From assembly GCA_916610825.1 (NCBI GenBank), contig OU744449.1, positions 20,429,344 through 20,493,343 of the forward strand: 64,000 bases of DNA, read 5' to 3'. The DNA comes from Haliclystus octoradiatus (taxonomy: Eukaryota > Cnidaria > Staurozoa > Stauromedusae > Haliclystidae). The notes under the pieces are model-generated. The model saw nothing but the letters and a program-made list of their open reading frames with translations. It was not told the origin of the DNA and searched no databases. The position numbers and the translations under genes were made by a program. Positions 47,990 through 60,683 of the stretch are shown in pieces (positions within the stretch are counted from its first letter, which is position 1; each line of letters opens with the position of its first letter).

Positions 47990-49395
47990 TTTTTCCTTTA
48001 ATTTTGTGTAAAATTCGAAGGTGGATCGTCAAATGAAAAGGTGTATCCAGAGAGAAGAGTGATGTGAACATATCGATTGAATAACTTAGTTGTTGCTGAT
48101 TTACCATCTTGTTGGGCAGATGTGTTGATTGTGAAGATAGCCAAATATGGGTCATTGCCAGATTGATGAGCTTTCTTTAAAGTTCGTTTGACGTTTTGTA
48201 TGGTCCGTTCCACAAGACCATTCGATTCTGGGAAGTGTGAGACAGAGGAGTCATGATCAATATCCTAAGATTTACAAGAACTGGAAAAAAGTATGACCTG
48301 AATAATATTTTCAAGGCACGTATCACTTGTTCAGAATCAGATGGTTGAGAAAGTTTTGCAATACCGCAATACTTAGAGGTATAATCAATAGTCAAGAGAT
48401 ATTCTTGACCATAGATGATGAATAAATCAGTTGCCACATTCGTCCAAGGAGTAGATTGAATATCATGCGGTAATAGTGGCTCATGTGGAAATCGATTGCT
48501 ATAATAAATGCATACATTGAATTTGGAGATTAGATCTTCAATTTCTTGATTCATTTGAGGCCAATAAATAGATGTTCTTGCTTGCCTCTTGCATTTTTCG
48601 GAGTGATGGAGTTGGGTTCAGTGATTTCACTTTGAACTGTTTGAAAAATGGTATAGCTGGAGATTGAACAGAGCTGGCAGACTTTGGCAATCTATTTTGA
48701 CAATAATCTTTCAGTAACGTTATAGTTGGATCGCTGCTCCTTTCAGGTTAAATTTGTTTCTGGTGATGTTGACTCATCGGATAATGTTGAACAACCGAAT
48801 GTATCTGGAACCTAGTGATGTTCATTGTGATTTGTCCTTCTTGCACGGCTTACCACATCATAGACAGCCATGTTCTTTTTAGGGGAATAATGAAGATGAA
48901 AGTCATATTTCTGGAAATGAAGAAGAAAGCGTAGGATAGGTGGAGGACAATCGCACAATGATTTCTTAAAAATGGTCTTTAGAGGTTGATAATCCTTGAG
49001 GATGGTGAATTGTCGGCCATATAGGTATTCATGGAAGCTATTTCACACCAAAAATAGCTAATACAGCTTCCTTTTCTATTTGTGCATGTTTACATTCGGC
49101 GTCTTTGAGAGAACGAGATGCGTAACCAATAGGATGCCATTCATCATCAAAGGACTGTCCAGACGAGTGGATATGTTTGGATCATAGAATGACACAGTTG
49201 GAGCAGTAGCAATGAGGGTTTTGATGTGGGAGATGGTTTGTAACTGAGATTTGAAGAGACAAAATTAATGTTACTTTCTTTAGAAACGAAGAGGAACTGT
49301 AAGGTCAGATAAATTTGCCAAGGTAAATCATCATGCCAAGAAAGCGGAGTAGTGCTGTGGTGTTTGCAGGCAATGGCATTTCAGTAATTGCTTTA
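47990..49395 (-). pseudogene. Ty3/Gypsy-type pol remnant
   Basis: In transcription order: the RT end (LLRFLGMMIYLGKFI), the RNase H region (DDEWHPIGYASRSLKDAE, YGRQFTILKDYQPLK, RFLLHFQKYDF), a spacer, the zinc-binding stretch (SIYWPQMNQEIEDLISKF), and the integrase core (PHDIQSTPWTNVATDLF, LLTIDYTSKYCGIAKL, ENTIQNVK-like text with KAHQSGNDPYLA). Several frameshifts and stops make it defunct. No LTRs were identified. It lies between the FReD fragment and another LINE end. Confidence 0.8.
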
Positions 49396-49639
49396 CATTT
49401 ACAATTCAATTGAATTGAATTGAATTAGTTTCATTTAAACTACTCGTTTCTGACCGATTAACAATTATGTACAGTTGCCTCAAAGGCATGTTTTATTAGA
49501 AGCCGAGGCTGCAACGATGAAAAAACAATATGTTAATTAAAACAATATTTAAATAAAAAATTTAGATGTGTTAAAACAATATTAAAAAAAAGATTTAGAT
49601 AGTACATTTATATTAGTCTTTTATATATTGTCCATTTAA

Positions 49640-50045
49640 ATAAAAATAAAATAATAATAATAATAATAAAAATAGTGTAATATAATATAGTACATAATAG
49701 TGTTTTTTATGATGTTTAGCTATGATGAAATGACGGTAAGTTAATGTCATTCAACTGAGTTCTCAGTGCCTTAATCGTTGTTTTGTTTTCTATCCCATGT
49801 ATTATACATAACGTATTGTAATTTCTAGGTCCTGTGAACTTAATAGAATTTCTACCAAAGTTTGTTTTATATGATGTTACTTTTACATCACCGCGTTTTT
49901 AGGCTCTGGGTTTTCCATGAGATATTGCATGGCCTAGTTCCGAAATGTATGTTGGTGTTTTTCCTTCTTTATATTGCTAGTGTTGGTTGTTTTAATTCGT
50001 CTAGTGTTGAATAGAGAGATATGCTTCGGAACTGGACTATGGATT
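49640..50045 (-). pseudogene. LINE ORF2 C-terminal remnant
   Basis: The minus strand yields NTRRIKTTNTSNIKKEKHQ, then TNFGRNSIKFTGPRNYNTL and IKALRTQLND. This is the common end of many LINE Pol proteins (YNTR, then FGRxSIxxxGPxxWN, then FKxxLK). A (TTA)n tail on its 3' side at about 49648-49672 agrees. Frame is not maintained throughout. Just beyond, 49400-49440 holds a short attgaa-type repeat. Confidence 0.55.
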
Positions 50046-50923
50046 ATGAGAGTATCCTATATGGGTAAGTATCCTTCCACACAATTATATCACTGTAACT
50101 TGTGCATATCGTAATCTTGCCAACCAGGGATATTTTTGAGAAATTGTTCTTATCATGTCATTGATGTGTAACTGTTGTTTAATTTACAGTCTAGTATTAC
50201 TCCTTATATGCCGCGAAGCAAAGTCTAACGTCATAAAATACACTTCGTGTGACATCCGCAAAAGACTCGGGATTGTTGGTTTAAACCGACATAATTATAG
50301 TCCGTATCCGCGTTCCGAATCTGCGTCCCTAGCTCACTTGATATTATCGCTTATAGCCTCCCTAATTTATGAATTGTAAAATGAGTAAATTGATGATTAA
50401 AAGTGATAATTTTTGTAAACGAAAGTTGAATATATTATACAAAACTGAGCCGTATCTTCTTCCTCTTCTTTACCGGATTGAATCTACATCTTGGATTGGA
50501 TTTGCAACGATATATACAGTATTATGTGATTGTTCTTAAGGTATCTCTTCTTTGCGATTGGCAACGAAAGGGTGGAATCTTTTGGTTTCATTGTTAACAG
50601 ATTTGAATAATGCTGTTAGCGTCTGCAATACTGCTCTTGGATGTTTCAGCAAAAGTGTATCATCGGAACATTTATAGTTTGATCTCAGCAGAAAAAAATC
50701 AAACAGTCAAATAATCGAACTAGAATTTTGAATCGAAAGGCAACGGAAAGTCGTGGCAGCCATTAGAACACAAATGCAGCAAAATGTCAGTACGAGTCAT
50801 GTAAGTGATAATCTTTGATATAGGTCTCCTAAATTCTCCAGTGCATTAGCCATCGACATCATACTACAACATTTTTAGATACATACAATATAATTGAAGA
50901 TCTATAACTTTCATTAAAGCTTA
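50046..50923. other. Non-coding stretch downstream of the JmjC gene
   Basis: Contains the 3' flank of the minus-strand JmjC gene. No further gene recognised; the ORF at 50155-50379 shows no domain. Confidence 0.4.
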
Positions 50924-53900
50924 TCAAGTATTATTACTATCGGTGTGGCATACATTAATATAGTTCTGCTTTTTATACATTTTCCATTTAACATGATTAT
51001 CAGCATACAACATCTCTTTAACGAATGTTTTTGATTTCAGTTGCAAATGGAGATCCTTCGCAAGAGGATTAACTAAAGAAATAGCATCTAATTCACTTAA
51101 CACATTATCATAATTACTACAATCAACAAAGTTAGATGAGATTGCAATGGAACTTTCAATGTTTTCAACAAAATGAGGAGAACCGAATGGTACAAATAGA
51201 ACATCGCCAGCTTCTAGAACACATTGTTTTGGTTGAGCATATTTTAGTAGTGGGAATTTAATGTAATCAGGATTGAGTAAATCAACTTCAAAGCTCGCAT
51301 CAAGTCCATTATGATAACGAGGGTAGAGTTTAGAAAAGTCTTCTCTTGCGAAAAATGTCCACCTATGAGAAGACAAACAAATAATTATTGTCAAAAATTG
51401 ACAACAGAATACATACAGCAATATAATATCAAACGAAACTAATGAACGATTCTTGACATTGACAAACATTTGATGGATCCTCATGTAGAAAAAAATTCAT
51501 GAGTAGTTCATGAACATAAAATTGCCCAAAAGTTCAATATTTTTTGATCAACTTTACATTCATGAACTTCATGAACCAGTGAATGAACCTGTTCACAAAT
51601 GTTTATGAACTGTTAATGAATCCACAAATAATGAAATTGTTAATGAACTGTTCATTAAGTACATAAATTGTTCGTGAAAACTGTTCATCAAATTCATAAA
51701 TTGTTCATGAAAACTGTTCATCAAGTTCATAAAATGTTCATGAAAACTGTTCATCAAATTCATAAACTGTTCATGAAACTGTTCATCAAGTTCATAAATT
51801 GTTCATGAAAACTGTTCATCAAATTCATAAATTGTTCATGAACTGTTCATCAAGTTCATAAGTTGTTCATGAACTGTTCATCAAGTTCATAAATTGTTCA
51901 TGAAAACTGTTCATCAAATTCATAAACTGTTCATGAAAACTGTTCATCAAGTTCATAAATTGTACATGAACTGTTCATCAAGGTAATACCTTGTTTATAA
52001 ACTGTTCATCAAGTTCATAACTGTTCATGATCTGTTTATCAAATTCATAAATTGTTCATGAAAACTGTTCATCAAGTTCATATGTTGTTCATGAACTGTT
52101 CATCAAGTTCATAAATTGTTCATGAACTGTTCATCAAATTCATAAATTGTTCATGAAATGTTCATCAAACTCACAAATTGTTCATGAACTGTTCATCAAA
52201 CTCATAAATTGTTCACGAACTGTTCATCAAGTTCATAAATTGCACATGAACTGTTCATCAAGGTAATACCTTGTTTATAAACTGTTCATCAAGTTCATAA
52301 CTGTTCATGATCTGTTCATCAAATTCATAAATTGTTCATGAACTGTTCATCAAGTTCATAAGTTGTTCATGAACTGTTCATCAAGTTCATAAATTGTTCA
52401 TGAACTGTTCATCAAATTCATAAATTGTTCATGAAATGTTCATCAAACTCATAAATTGTTCATGAACTGTTCATCAAACTCATAAATTGTTAATGAACTG
52501 TTCATCAAGTTCATAAACTGCACATGAACTGTTCATCAAGGTAATACCTTGTTTATAAACTGTTCATCAAGTTCATAACTGTTCATGATCTGTTCATCAA
52601 ATTAATAAATTGTTCATGAACTGTTCATCAAGTTCATAAATTGTCAAGCAACAATCGAAAATTCATGAACTTGCAATGCAAGCTTACAGATGAATTGTTA
52701 CGTATTTGTGTTTATTTGTCAAATAAATGATGACTGGTGAAAATATCGCTAAGCTTTCGGTCACGTAAAGTAATTATTATTTAACAGATTAAAACAGATT
52801 GTTCTGGCAATGCATAATTCCATCTTGGTACCAAGTCTTGGTATGACAAGATTGCAGAATATGATAGGCTTGGTCCAACTTTAAATGGTGTTTCTGAATA
52901 TTATAAGTTATAATAAAGTTTATGAAAATTGTGTCGTATTTTATATCCATGTAATTTCGTTTTGCATGAAGTAAGGTTCAAATATGCAAATGAAAAGTAA
53001 AAATAAATAAGGTATCCTCCAAGAGGATATCCAAATTACACAATATCAAACACAAGACTTACCTTTTCCTACCATGAAAAAGTGCCATCCAAAAATTAGA
53101 TGTAAAAGCATCAACGTGTAGATCACTGATCATACTAGATGGAGCAATAAATAAACTTGGCCAACTGTTTTTGTATAAAGAATCTTCACTCGTCCTTTGA
53201 AGAAAATCATTATAAAAATATTTTGGAATAAGTAAATCTTTTAATAATTCTGGTGCATTGAGAGGTATACTCCAATCAAATAAATAAGAATCTGTTTGTT
53301 TATTTGATTCAAATGTATTCTTTAGAAATTGGCCAATATTAGATTCACTTGACTTGTCAACCAACTTTGCCCAATTCGTGGATGTAGGTGAATGTGTTTT
53401 GAGTTTGCAAGACTTTTTTCCGATTATCTAATAAAAGAATGAATAGAAAAGATTTCAATTATAACATTTTTTACGATTGATTAGTAATTGTGCATACACT
53501 AGAAAAATAATTATTATTATTGAAACATAGTAGCTCATCCCTTGTGAAAACAGTTCATGAACAGTTCAGGAAAATTGGAGCCATTTAACGTTCATGAACT
53601 GTTCATGAACTGTTTTTCGCAGGGGATATAGGATAGGCCTACAGGTGGATTTTTGTAGTGTATTTAAGATAAATTGCACGATGATCATCATGAATTTATA
53701 AAGCTTGAAGTAGCATAATATCTAGAAAGTATCATCTTCAACTCTCGTTCTAGTTATTAAAAACATTTGTTTCTAGCAAAATCTCATAAAGATGATCAAG
53801 CTAGTTGCGATTGATCGATAATGTTGGACAAAGTTAAACTCAAAAATGTTTAATCTCATTCCTATGTGTCCAAATTCTGTAAATATGGAATATAACCAAA

Positions 53901-56900
53901 CACAGATAAATTTTAATTGATGTCAAACTGATTTAAGATGCATACATTCATAAATAGATGATTCATATTCGTTGATTATATTAAATTTAATAAATTAGGC
54001 TATAGTAGGTTATACCAAAGATAAACTCAGAAAAAACAGCGTAGGCTTCCTTTTTATTTTTACCAGTAAAAAGCAGAATCTCAAGTGTGGCTGGAAATAT
54101 TTGCTTTGCGAGTTCATGAACAGTTCATGAAAATTGGGGCCATTTAACCTGATGCATATACTGTTCATGAACTGTTCATCAAGTCATGATTTGCTTTTCG
54201 CAGGGATAATAAGCACAGTAAGTTTTTGTTTGGCCAACATTTGTTGCAATAACATTGATATGTGTTATCGTATTTATGTTTTTTATTGTATAGAAAAATT
54301 CGCAGCTCAGATTTGAATAAAAGATATATCCTATAGCACAAATATATTCACCTCATCCAAATGAGAAAATTCCCATAACTTATCCACCATTTCGTGTGAT
54401 AGATTCTTAAATACCAATGGTTTCCCTTTGAGAACGTAATTTTCATAAAAGTCTTTTGAAGATAGTTTAGATCCAATGCATGTATCAACCTTGACGAGCA
54501 GAAAATTGTGTAAGAATATGTCAATTAATCAGACTTATTAGATTATTACAGCCAAAGACTGTGTATAACAACCATCAAGATATTATAATTAGAACTGCTT
54601 AAGATAAATTCCTGCCTATTTAAAAATACATAAAATCGTAGTTTTGAGTTGCACTATCTCAGTTCTATAAATAATATTTTGCAGCCCTGTAGAGGCCTAT
54701 ATTATATAAATACCTTGACTGCTATATAGACGAGGAGGCATTTATATACATGTTTGACTTAACAGAATAATGATTTTTATAAATTAATGAAGTGGTCACC
54801 GTTAAGCAACTAACACAGAGTTTCCTATGACCCAAAGCGCAATAAGAGAGGAAAATTCAACAAAACAAACTAGAAATTGTTTATACAATTTTACACACAT
54901 TTTTCATCATAAATTTTGTAGATTTCTGATCAATTTCGAAATTACCCCTGCAAAAAAAATTGATGAGTTAATGAACAGTTCATGAACTTCACAAGCTTTC
55001 ATGAACAGTTTGCGAACTTCATGAACAGTTCATGCACAGTTCATGAACATTTTTCTGGGTTTATGAACAGTCACAAAGAGTTCATGAACTTTACGAACTG
55101 GTTCATGAATGTGAAATTGCCTGAAAGATCATAAACAGTTCCATGAACTATTTATGAACAGTTCATGAACTTTCGGGCAAATTCACGTTCATAAAACCAT
55201 GAAATTTTTTTACAGGGGCATCATTTGTGACGTCAAGTTTATAGGCAAGATCAACTGCGTTTTTTATATAATTTTATTTTCTGTTGGTATGGTAATTTTG
55301 TGTCGCAGCTGACAGATGCAGACAGCTAGCAGACAGATGGAAGCAAATTTGTAATCTATTTCAAATTTCTATGGTCGCAATAAAGGGGTAGCAGTTATAG
55401 CAGATTTAGCAGATTTGAATATATTAGCGTATCATCTACATCAATGCAATATAGTTCTAGGTCTATATTTTTGATTTGCAACTGAAATATGCTATAAGGG
55501 ACGGAATTTGTGCTTCTTACTCGGGAAAATAAATCATAAAATGGCCCAATTGTTTTCAAAAATGTTCATGAACTCTTCATTAACTGTTCATAAGGTGTTC
55601 ATTAAAGGGCTCAATGCACATGTTGCTGTGCTTCATCGCAATTTACATGCCCAATTGAAGTATCACGAATATTTGAGCCGTAGTCATCAGCAAATAACAA
55701 TTATTCAATTCAATTTTAACCAGTGATAATTTGTGTATGTTTTAAATATCCATTTATCTACCGGCAACATATCAAATCCACATGGATATAAACAAATAAG
55801 TAGATGTTCTATGAATGAGGTTATCCCTAAAAATCAGCTGCATGACATCATACAAAGAGCGAATCATCAAAATCCACTTACACTTTCTGGCTCCATATCA
55901 AATACACTACTACCACATCGACATGTTTTTAAAAGCTTCATTTGCTTATTCTTGATATGCACATTCCGTTTGATTCGCTCCATGAACCATAATGTCTCTT
56001 CTGGCAGCTCTATTAACTTAGCAGCTCTTGCTAATGAACTTAACGCTTCTTCATCTGCTTTTTGTATCTCATAATATGAGCTTAGACAGATAAGAACTTT
56101 TGCTGAATCTTTATAAATAGAACATCTTTCTTCCAAAAGAGAAATACATAGTTGTACAAACTCAATGCAATCTGGTAAACTGAAAACAAATCCACAATCA
56201 TAAATAAGTATTAAATAACAAAAAGTTATCATCAGGCAATGGCTGTTTCTACACACTCTGGGTGTGTTGATTGTACACACGTTATCAATTGAATATAGTA
56301 TGCCTACTAGTCAATGTACTAGTTTGATGGTGTATCTGAAATGAATGCAGGAGCATTCCATGGTTATTTGTGTGACATTTGAAGTAAAAATTGAGGGCCT
56401 TATCATCAGGTTAAACGTTTGACTTGCTCCAAGTCTCACTTATTTTTATGACGATTTTGATATGTTGGTAAATGAGACTTGCATTCTTTGCACATTCTAT
56501 TGTTTACCAAGACAAAAGAAACACATCAAACAATGCGAGATGACGTAAAATATTTTGAAGTTGTCCAGGGGGTCGTTGTCTTCATTTCGTTTTTGCAAAC
56601 AATCGGCGTGCAATTTAAACATTATTTAAACGATTTAAATTTGGAATCATGATCATCAGTTAAATCTTTAGAGCGGTCCAAAATATTATAACTAGAAAAT
56701 ATGATGTTGTTCTTGCTTCAACAAACTGATTCTGGAAAGTTGTTGCTCTTTAAAATGCAGCAAACTTTCTCAGTTTTGAATGATTGTTGTGGTGGCGAGA
56801 AAAGCCATAGACTTATTCAAAAATCAAGCAAATATTAAAAAGAAATTGTATAAACTCTTTAAAGGTAGATGCCATAACTTGACACCATGTGAACTCCCGT

Positions 56901-57793
56901 TTATTTCAGCTTTCGAAGATGTAAAAATTTTCGAAAACAACGATTCTGCCCAACACTTGACAAAGGACACAAGTCCCACTAACCAACCATCAAATCTCGG
57001 CACATCAAAGTAAGCGGGACTTGGGGTCAGTCAAGTTAAACGTCAGATTGTGTCTCACAAGGATCCTATCGCTAGACTTGACACCTTCATTATTCACACC
57101 CTCTTCTGACACAAATGCAGTTTCCTTGTATTAAAAACAAAGTCTTGTTAAAATATTGTAGTGATAGATAATGATAGATATGATGATTAATATTAAATAT
57201 GATTACAGTATATATAATCACAACAGTTTAAATAGTCCCCTCCGAAAAACAGTTCAGGAGTTCATGAATAGTTCATTAAAATTTGGGGTAATTAAAGGTT
57301 CATGAACTGGTTTTTGCAGGGGTAGCCTACATCGATATGTTTGTGCTCACACTAAAACATATCTAAAATTCATACAAAATATGTCTACTTTTTAGTTTTT
57401 TACTAACGTTGCAAGCCAAGTCAGCATTGCCTCAGGTGAATACTCCAACTGATGCTTATTATTGCTAGGCATCTTCGTTATTTTTTTATCATTGATTCTT
57501 TTCCACCATCTCACAATTGCTAGCTCGGCATTCCAACAATTATTGACTGCCATTGTTGCTAATACATGGATATTTACATCTGTATTGGATGTATTGAAGT
57601 CTGCTTTGAAAGAAGATTTGATTCTCTTTCTCGGGGTGTGATCTGCATTGTATCTTTCTTCATTAACATGATGGCTTTTTATAAATATTTTATTATTATC
57701 CTGAACAGGTCTTTTCGCATCAACTAGCTCTAGAATTTCCAAAGGTGGCCATTCAGTGATTGGAATTGCTTCAGATGTATTGTTTTCTGACAT
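50924..57793 (-). CDS. JmjC-domain (cupin_8-like) Fe(II)/2-oxoglutarate oxygenase, five exons
   Basis: Exons in order: 57793-57408 (ATG start, donor GTTAGT), 56179-55882 (acceptor TTTCAG, donor GTAAGT), 54489-54352 (donor GTGAAT), 53427-53063 (acceptor ATTAG, donor GTAAGT) and 51362-50924 (acceptor CATAG, stop). Phases 2, 0, 0 and 2 agree at every join, giving 541 residues. The N-terminal 230 residues are helical with a Cys pair (KTCRCGSSVF) and no domain I can name. Then FYENYVLKGKPLVFKNL opens the catalytic part. Metal ligands are visible as His-x-Asp in SDLHVDAF and a distal His in VPFGSPHFVENI; GRKRWTFF and FPLLKYAQ are typical of this group. It probably hydroxylates proteins; the substrate is unknown. 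Similar in outline to KDM8/HSPBAP1-type proteins, but orthology was not established. Confidence 0.85.
51485..52660. repeat. GTTCATGAAC satellite in the last JmjC intron
   Basis: Tandem 31-33-bp units built from ttcatgaactgttcatcaag and ttcataaattg. A marker variant (aaggtaataccttgtttata) recurs at 51980, 52260 and 52538, giving a higher-order period of about 279 bp repeated three times. The flanks resemble the ends of the dispersed MITE family B, so the array probably grew inside one such copy. Confidence 0.9.
53538..53625. mobile_element. MITE family B (GTTCATGAAC), copy 1
   Basis: An 88-bp palindrome-rich element with imperfect inverted ends CCCTTGTGAAAACAGTTCATG and the complement of catgaactgtttttcgcaggg. 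It lies in the intron between JmjC exons 3 and 4. Confidence 0.7.
54101..54206. mobile_element. MITE family B, copy 2
   Basis: Shares ttcatgaacagttcatgaaa, attggggccatttaac and the right end gcttttcgcaggg with copy 1. Same intron, 0.5 kb further on. Confidence 0.65.
54945..55217. mobile_element. MITE family B, expanded copy 3
   Basis: Ends read acccctgcaaaaaaaattga at the left and the complement of TTTTTTTACAGGGGC at the right. The interior has about ten GTTCATGAAC-type words in varied spacing. Located between JmjC exons 2 and 3. It looks intermediate between the simple 88-bp form and the satellite. Confidence 0.7.
55555..55605. repeat. Partial GTTCATGAAC repeat
   Basis: Three variant words (gttcatgaac, cattaactgttcat, gtgttcattaa) without recognisable ends, between JmjC exons 2 and 3. 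Confidence 0.5.
57237..57322. mobile_element. MITE family B, copy 4
   Basis: An 86-bp element with ends cccctccgaaaaacagttca and tttttgcagggg; the centre reads attaaaatttggggtaatta. It lies in the first JmjC intron. Confidence 0.7.
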
Positions 57794-58200
57794 TCCGCCA
57801 ATGCTCGATTCACGAACGCAGTAGACAACTCAGAGCGGAAAGTGATGAAAACAACTATGTGCGACCAAAACACCACAAGTGCTAGCCTTAGGCACTTGTC
57901 TAGTCAATAGTCTGAACTGAAGTCTAGCTGCCGTCTGCGGAGTCTGGTGTTTAATAGGCCTATTCATTCAGGTCATCAATAAAATATCTGCCCAAATGTA
58001 TAACGAGCCATTCCCATTCAATTATACCAATACTAGAAATTGCAAGAATATGAGGCATATAAAGTTAAGGCTGAGCCTATCTATCTACATTCTACTTAGT
58101 ACTTTGTATCTTTGTATATCTAAACATTTTTCGAAAATTTTTCTGTCCTTTTTCTTCAGCCTCGCTCTTCAATAAATACATACTGCATCGATCTTAGATC
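57794..58200. promoter_or_regulatory. Divergent promoter interval (JmjC gene / membrane-protein gene)
   Basis: The two start codons lie 407 bp apart, head to head, with no gene between, so transcription starts in both directions must fall here or upstream through 5' UTRs. No single core element was convincing. The half nearest the JmjC start is the more GC-rich. Confidence 0.5.
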
Positions 58201-58545
58201 ATGGCTGATCGTGATTTCTACTTTTACATCGCAACATTTATAATTTCTGTACTTTCAATTGCTTTTATCATTCAAAAACTCTTCTGGTACCCATCAAAGA
58301 AGAAAAATGTCGATAAAAAGTTGATGCGTGAAGCTAGAGAACGGTATTACACCAGTACGTTCTCTCAAAGTCAAGCAGTTGACAGTGAAAAAGATAATGA
58401 CGAAGAAGACTCAGCAGTTTTGAAGAACTCCACTTCGACGGAGCATAAAAACATATCCTATGGCAAGTTGAACAAAAACAAAGAAAAACAACTTAATTCA
58501 AACACAATCAACATCAAACGTGGTACAGAAATAACTGAAATCAAG
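58201..58545 (+). CDS. First exon of a small single-pass membrane protein
   Basis: ATG at 58201 (preceded by cttagatc) opens MADRDFYFYIATFIISVLSI. A hydrophobic stretch over residues 6-28 is followed by KKKN, so this is an N-terminal membrane anchor with a basic stop. A charged, low-complexity region follows (EKDNDEEDS, KLNKNKEKQ). At codon 115 the exon meets AAG|GTAAGT, a strong donor in phase 0; the ORF running past it to 58644 is intron. The remaining exons were not found up to about 59.9 kb. I do not recognise the family. Orientation of the anchor suggests a short lumenal or external end and a cytosolic tail. Confidence 0.65.
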
Positions 58546-59904
58546 GTAAGTGTCAAATCTCATAATTCAGATTCCATGATCCATCCATCTATCTACAAGA
58601 GTGAAGAGTTGAGCCAACTTGCCAACTGCCAAGCAGGTCATTGAGAGGAGCCAGTGTTTCCACAAGACAATTTTCAAATTCCCGGAAAATTTTCTTAAAA
58701 ATTTGAAAATTTACTTGTAAAATTGGCGAAATTTCCTTTTTTCAAGCTCTTACCGTTGCTACTTAAATGTGTCTTTTTACCCACACGTGATAATGAAAAT
58801 GACGCAGTTTGCAGAGAAGGGCGCTTTTCGACAAGATCTTGGGGGCGGCCACGAAATATTCGACCGCGGGCATTTTTAATGAATCTTTGCATTAGTGGGT
58901 GGAAAATCAAGATTCTATAGATAAATAGTAGTAATATTAGGCTCCCGAAAAAAAAATTCATGGACGGCTGGAGATGCTGAAAATATTATCTCAGGGGTGG
59001 CTCTGCCGTACTCTGCAAATTGGAAAATGACTGGAACAACTTTTAATCAATTTCCCTTGTTTTCTTTGTGGATTTCAAATGGTTATAACAACTTGACACT
59101 GACAAGTTAGCTAGTAGGATCTGGTATCAAGTGCATGACTAATCTGATAATATCACCATCGATATCCCATTACGTAAGCGTTCCACCTCAATTGAATACC
59201 CGAGAATACAAAATTATTCTAGCAAAATGAAAAAATAATAATTTCATGGCGGGAAAGCAATAAACATTCAAAACAAGCAAAATAGCATATTGTGTGCAAT
59301 ATATCAACATAGCTGAATATTGTATATATTTCATTGTATAAGAGGTAAATAGTAAGCTAAAAGCAACAGATCATACTAAATATGTACTGGTGTATGCATA
59401 ATTAGAAAAAAGTTAATCTAATAATTTTGTATAACAAACTATTGCATAGGCCTAGCCTACTATAATCAAAATTGAACAATATCTTTAAATCATGATTTGG
59501 AAAAAAATGTCTAATCCAGTTCAGCTGTATCAATATGAGTTTCATTTGTACAACTTTCTTCCAGAAAGGTTTTATTCAATTGTTCTGCTTCACCATTTGT
59601 TGCGCTGGATTAATTTGCCAAATTTATAAAGTCTTCGTAGGAGTAGCCTATCAATAAAGGAGAGAGACACATAGAATAAACGTGTGTATCAAACAAGATA
59701 TAATTAAGGAATAAACACAGACAACACAGATCAAATATTAGAGCCATTGATTGTATTGTAGCTTAATGTTATATTGTTATTTTGGTAGACTACTGACGTA
59801 GATTACCCTACTGCTCAAGGCTTTTGTTTTATTGACAGAAGTCTTCATACTTTTTATGTCTGATCGTTTATAAATATTTATTTATGTATTTCATTTTATT
59901 ATGT
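58546..59904. other. Intron or intergenic stretch
   Basis: No second exon of the membrane-protein gene was recognised. The ORFs around 58695-58961 on both strands overlap each other and an AT-rich palindromic stretch (ccggaaaattttcttaaaaa) and look incidental. Confidence 0.4.
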
Positions 59905-60683
59905 GTCCAATCTTGTTAGTTGTTTGCGACGACGTTTGCTACGTCGTAGCTTGGTATCCTTGGATGAGGTGTTGGTTGAACCACCAGATTAACCATGTAC
60001 ATTGTTATTGGATGGAGTGGTAGAGTATCGGCGAAGAAAACGACGGTTGCACCAGTAAATCCTTCCCGATTCAATTTTCACTTGATAGCTTTTGTCACAA
60101 TCATGTTTAGAAATAATTTCTGCCAATTGTGTCCATCTTTTGGAGATTGTATGCTGAACTCAGACAATGTCACCAACGGAGAAGACGTGCATGGCTGATT
60201 GCATGTTTGTCACACTGAGGTTAACTTCGGCTTTCAAGACAGGGGCTTTGATGTCAGCATTTTTTAATAATATTTTGATTTCCTTCTTGAACATCTTTGG
60301 ATTTATGTGTATGCGAGCTTGCATTGGTTTTCCATACAATCTTTCAGCTGGGTTCAGTTTATGTGCACATGGAGTATTCCTGTACAAGAGTATGGCGTTG
60401 TAAAATTCTGGACAGTCAAGTCTTCCTGACAAGTTTTAGCAATATGGTAATAAGGTGATGAGGGGTCATGGTATGTACCCCACTCTTTACAAAATTGGGC
60501 AAACTTATTGCTTGAAAACTGTGGACTACCATCAGAAGTGAGACGAACTGGAACAGCCATTGAGCAGAACCAACTCGACATACTTCAATGACATCATCAG
60601 TGTCTGCTGAGTTACCACAGTTTACAACCATTGGCCAGCCACAGTACTTGTCGATGATTACCAAAAATTCTTTCCTAGCATGA
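59905..60683 (-). pseudogene. Ty3/Gypsy integrase, C-terminal half
   Basis: The minus strand gives KEFLVIIDKYCGWPMVV (integrase core), SNKFAQFCKEWG-type text, ILLYRNTPC, LNPAERLYG, VGDIV and TISKRWTQLAEIISK with VKIESGRIYWCNRRFLRR, the closing chromodomain-like part. Stops and frame changes occur. It is the continuation of the pol at 61986-63185, split by a LINE. Confidence 0.75.

Noticed and set aside
51485..52660. CRISPR-like regular repeats
   Set aside because: Units are contiguous and degenerate with no unique spacers, and the array lies in an intron of a eukaryotic gene; it is a satellite.
56780..57013. A 77-codon plus-strand ORF in the first JmjC intron
   Set aside because: No domain, no splice context, opposite strand to the gene; cannot be supported.
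51485..57322. GTTCATGAAC palindromes as nuclear-receptor or operator sites
   Set aside because: The words occur inside elements with transposon-like ends and in tandem arrays; nothing ties them to regulation.
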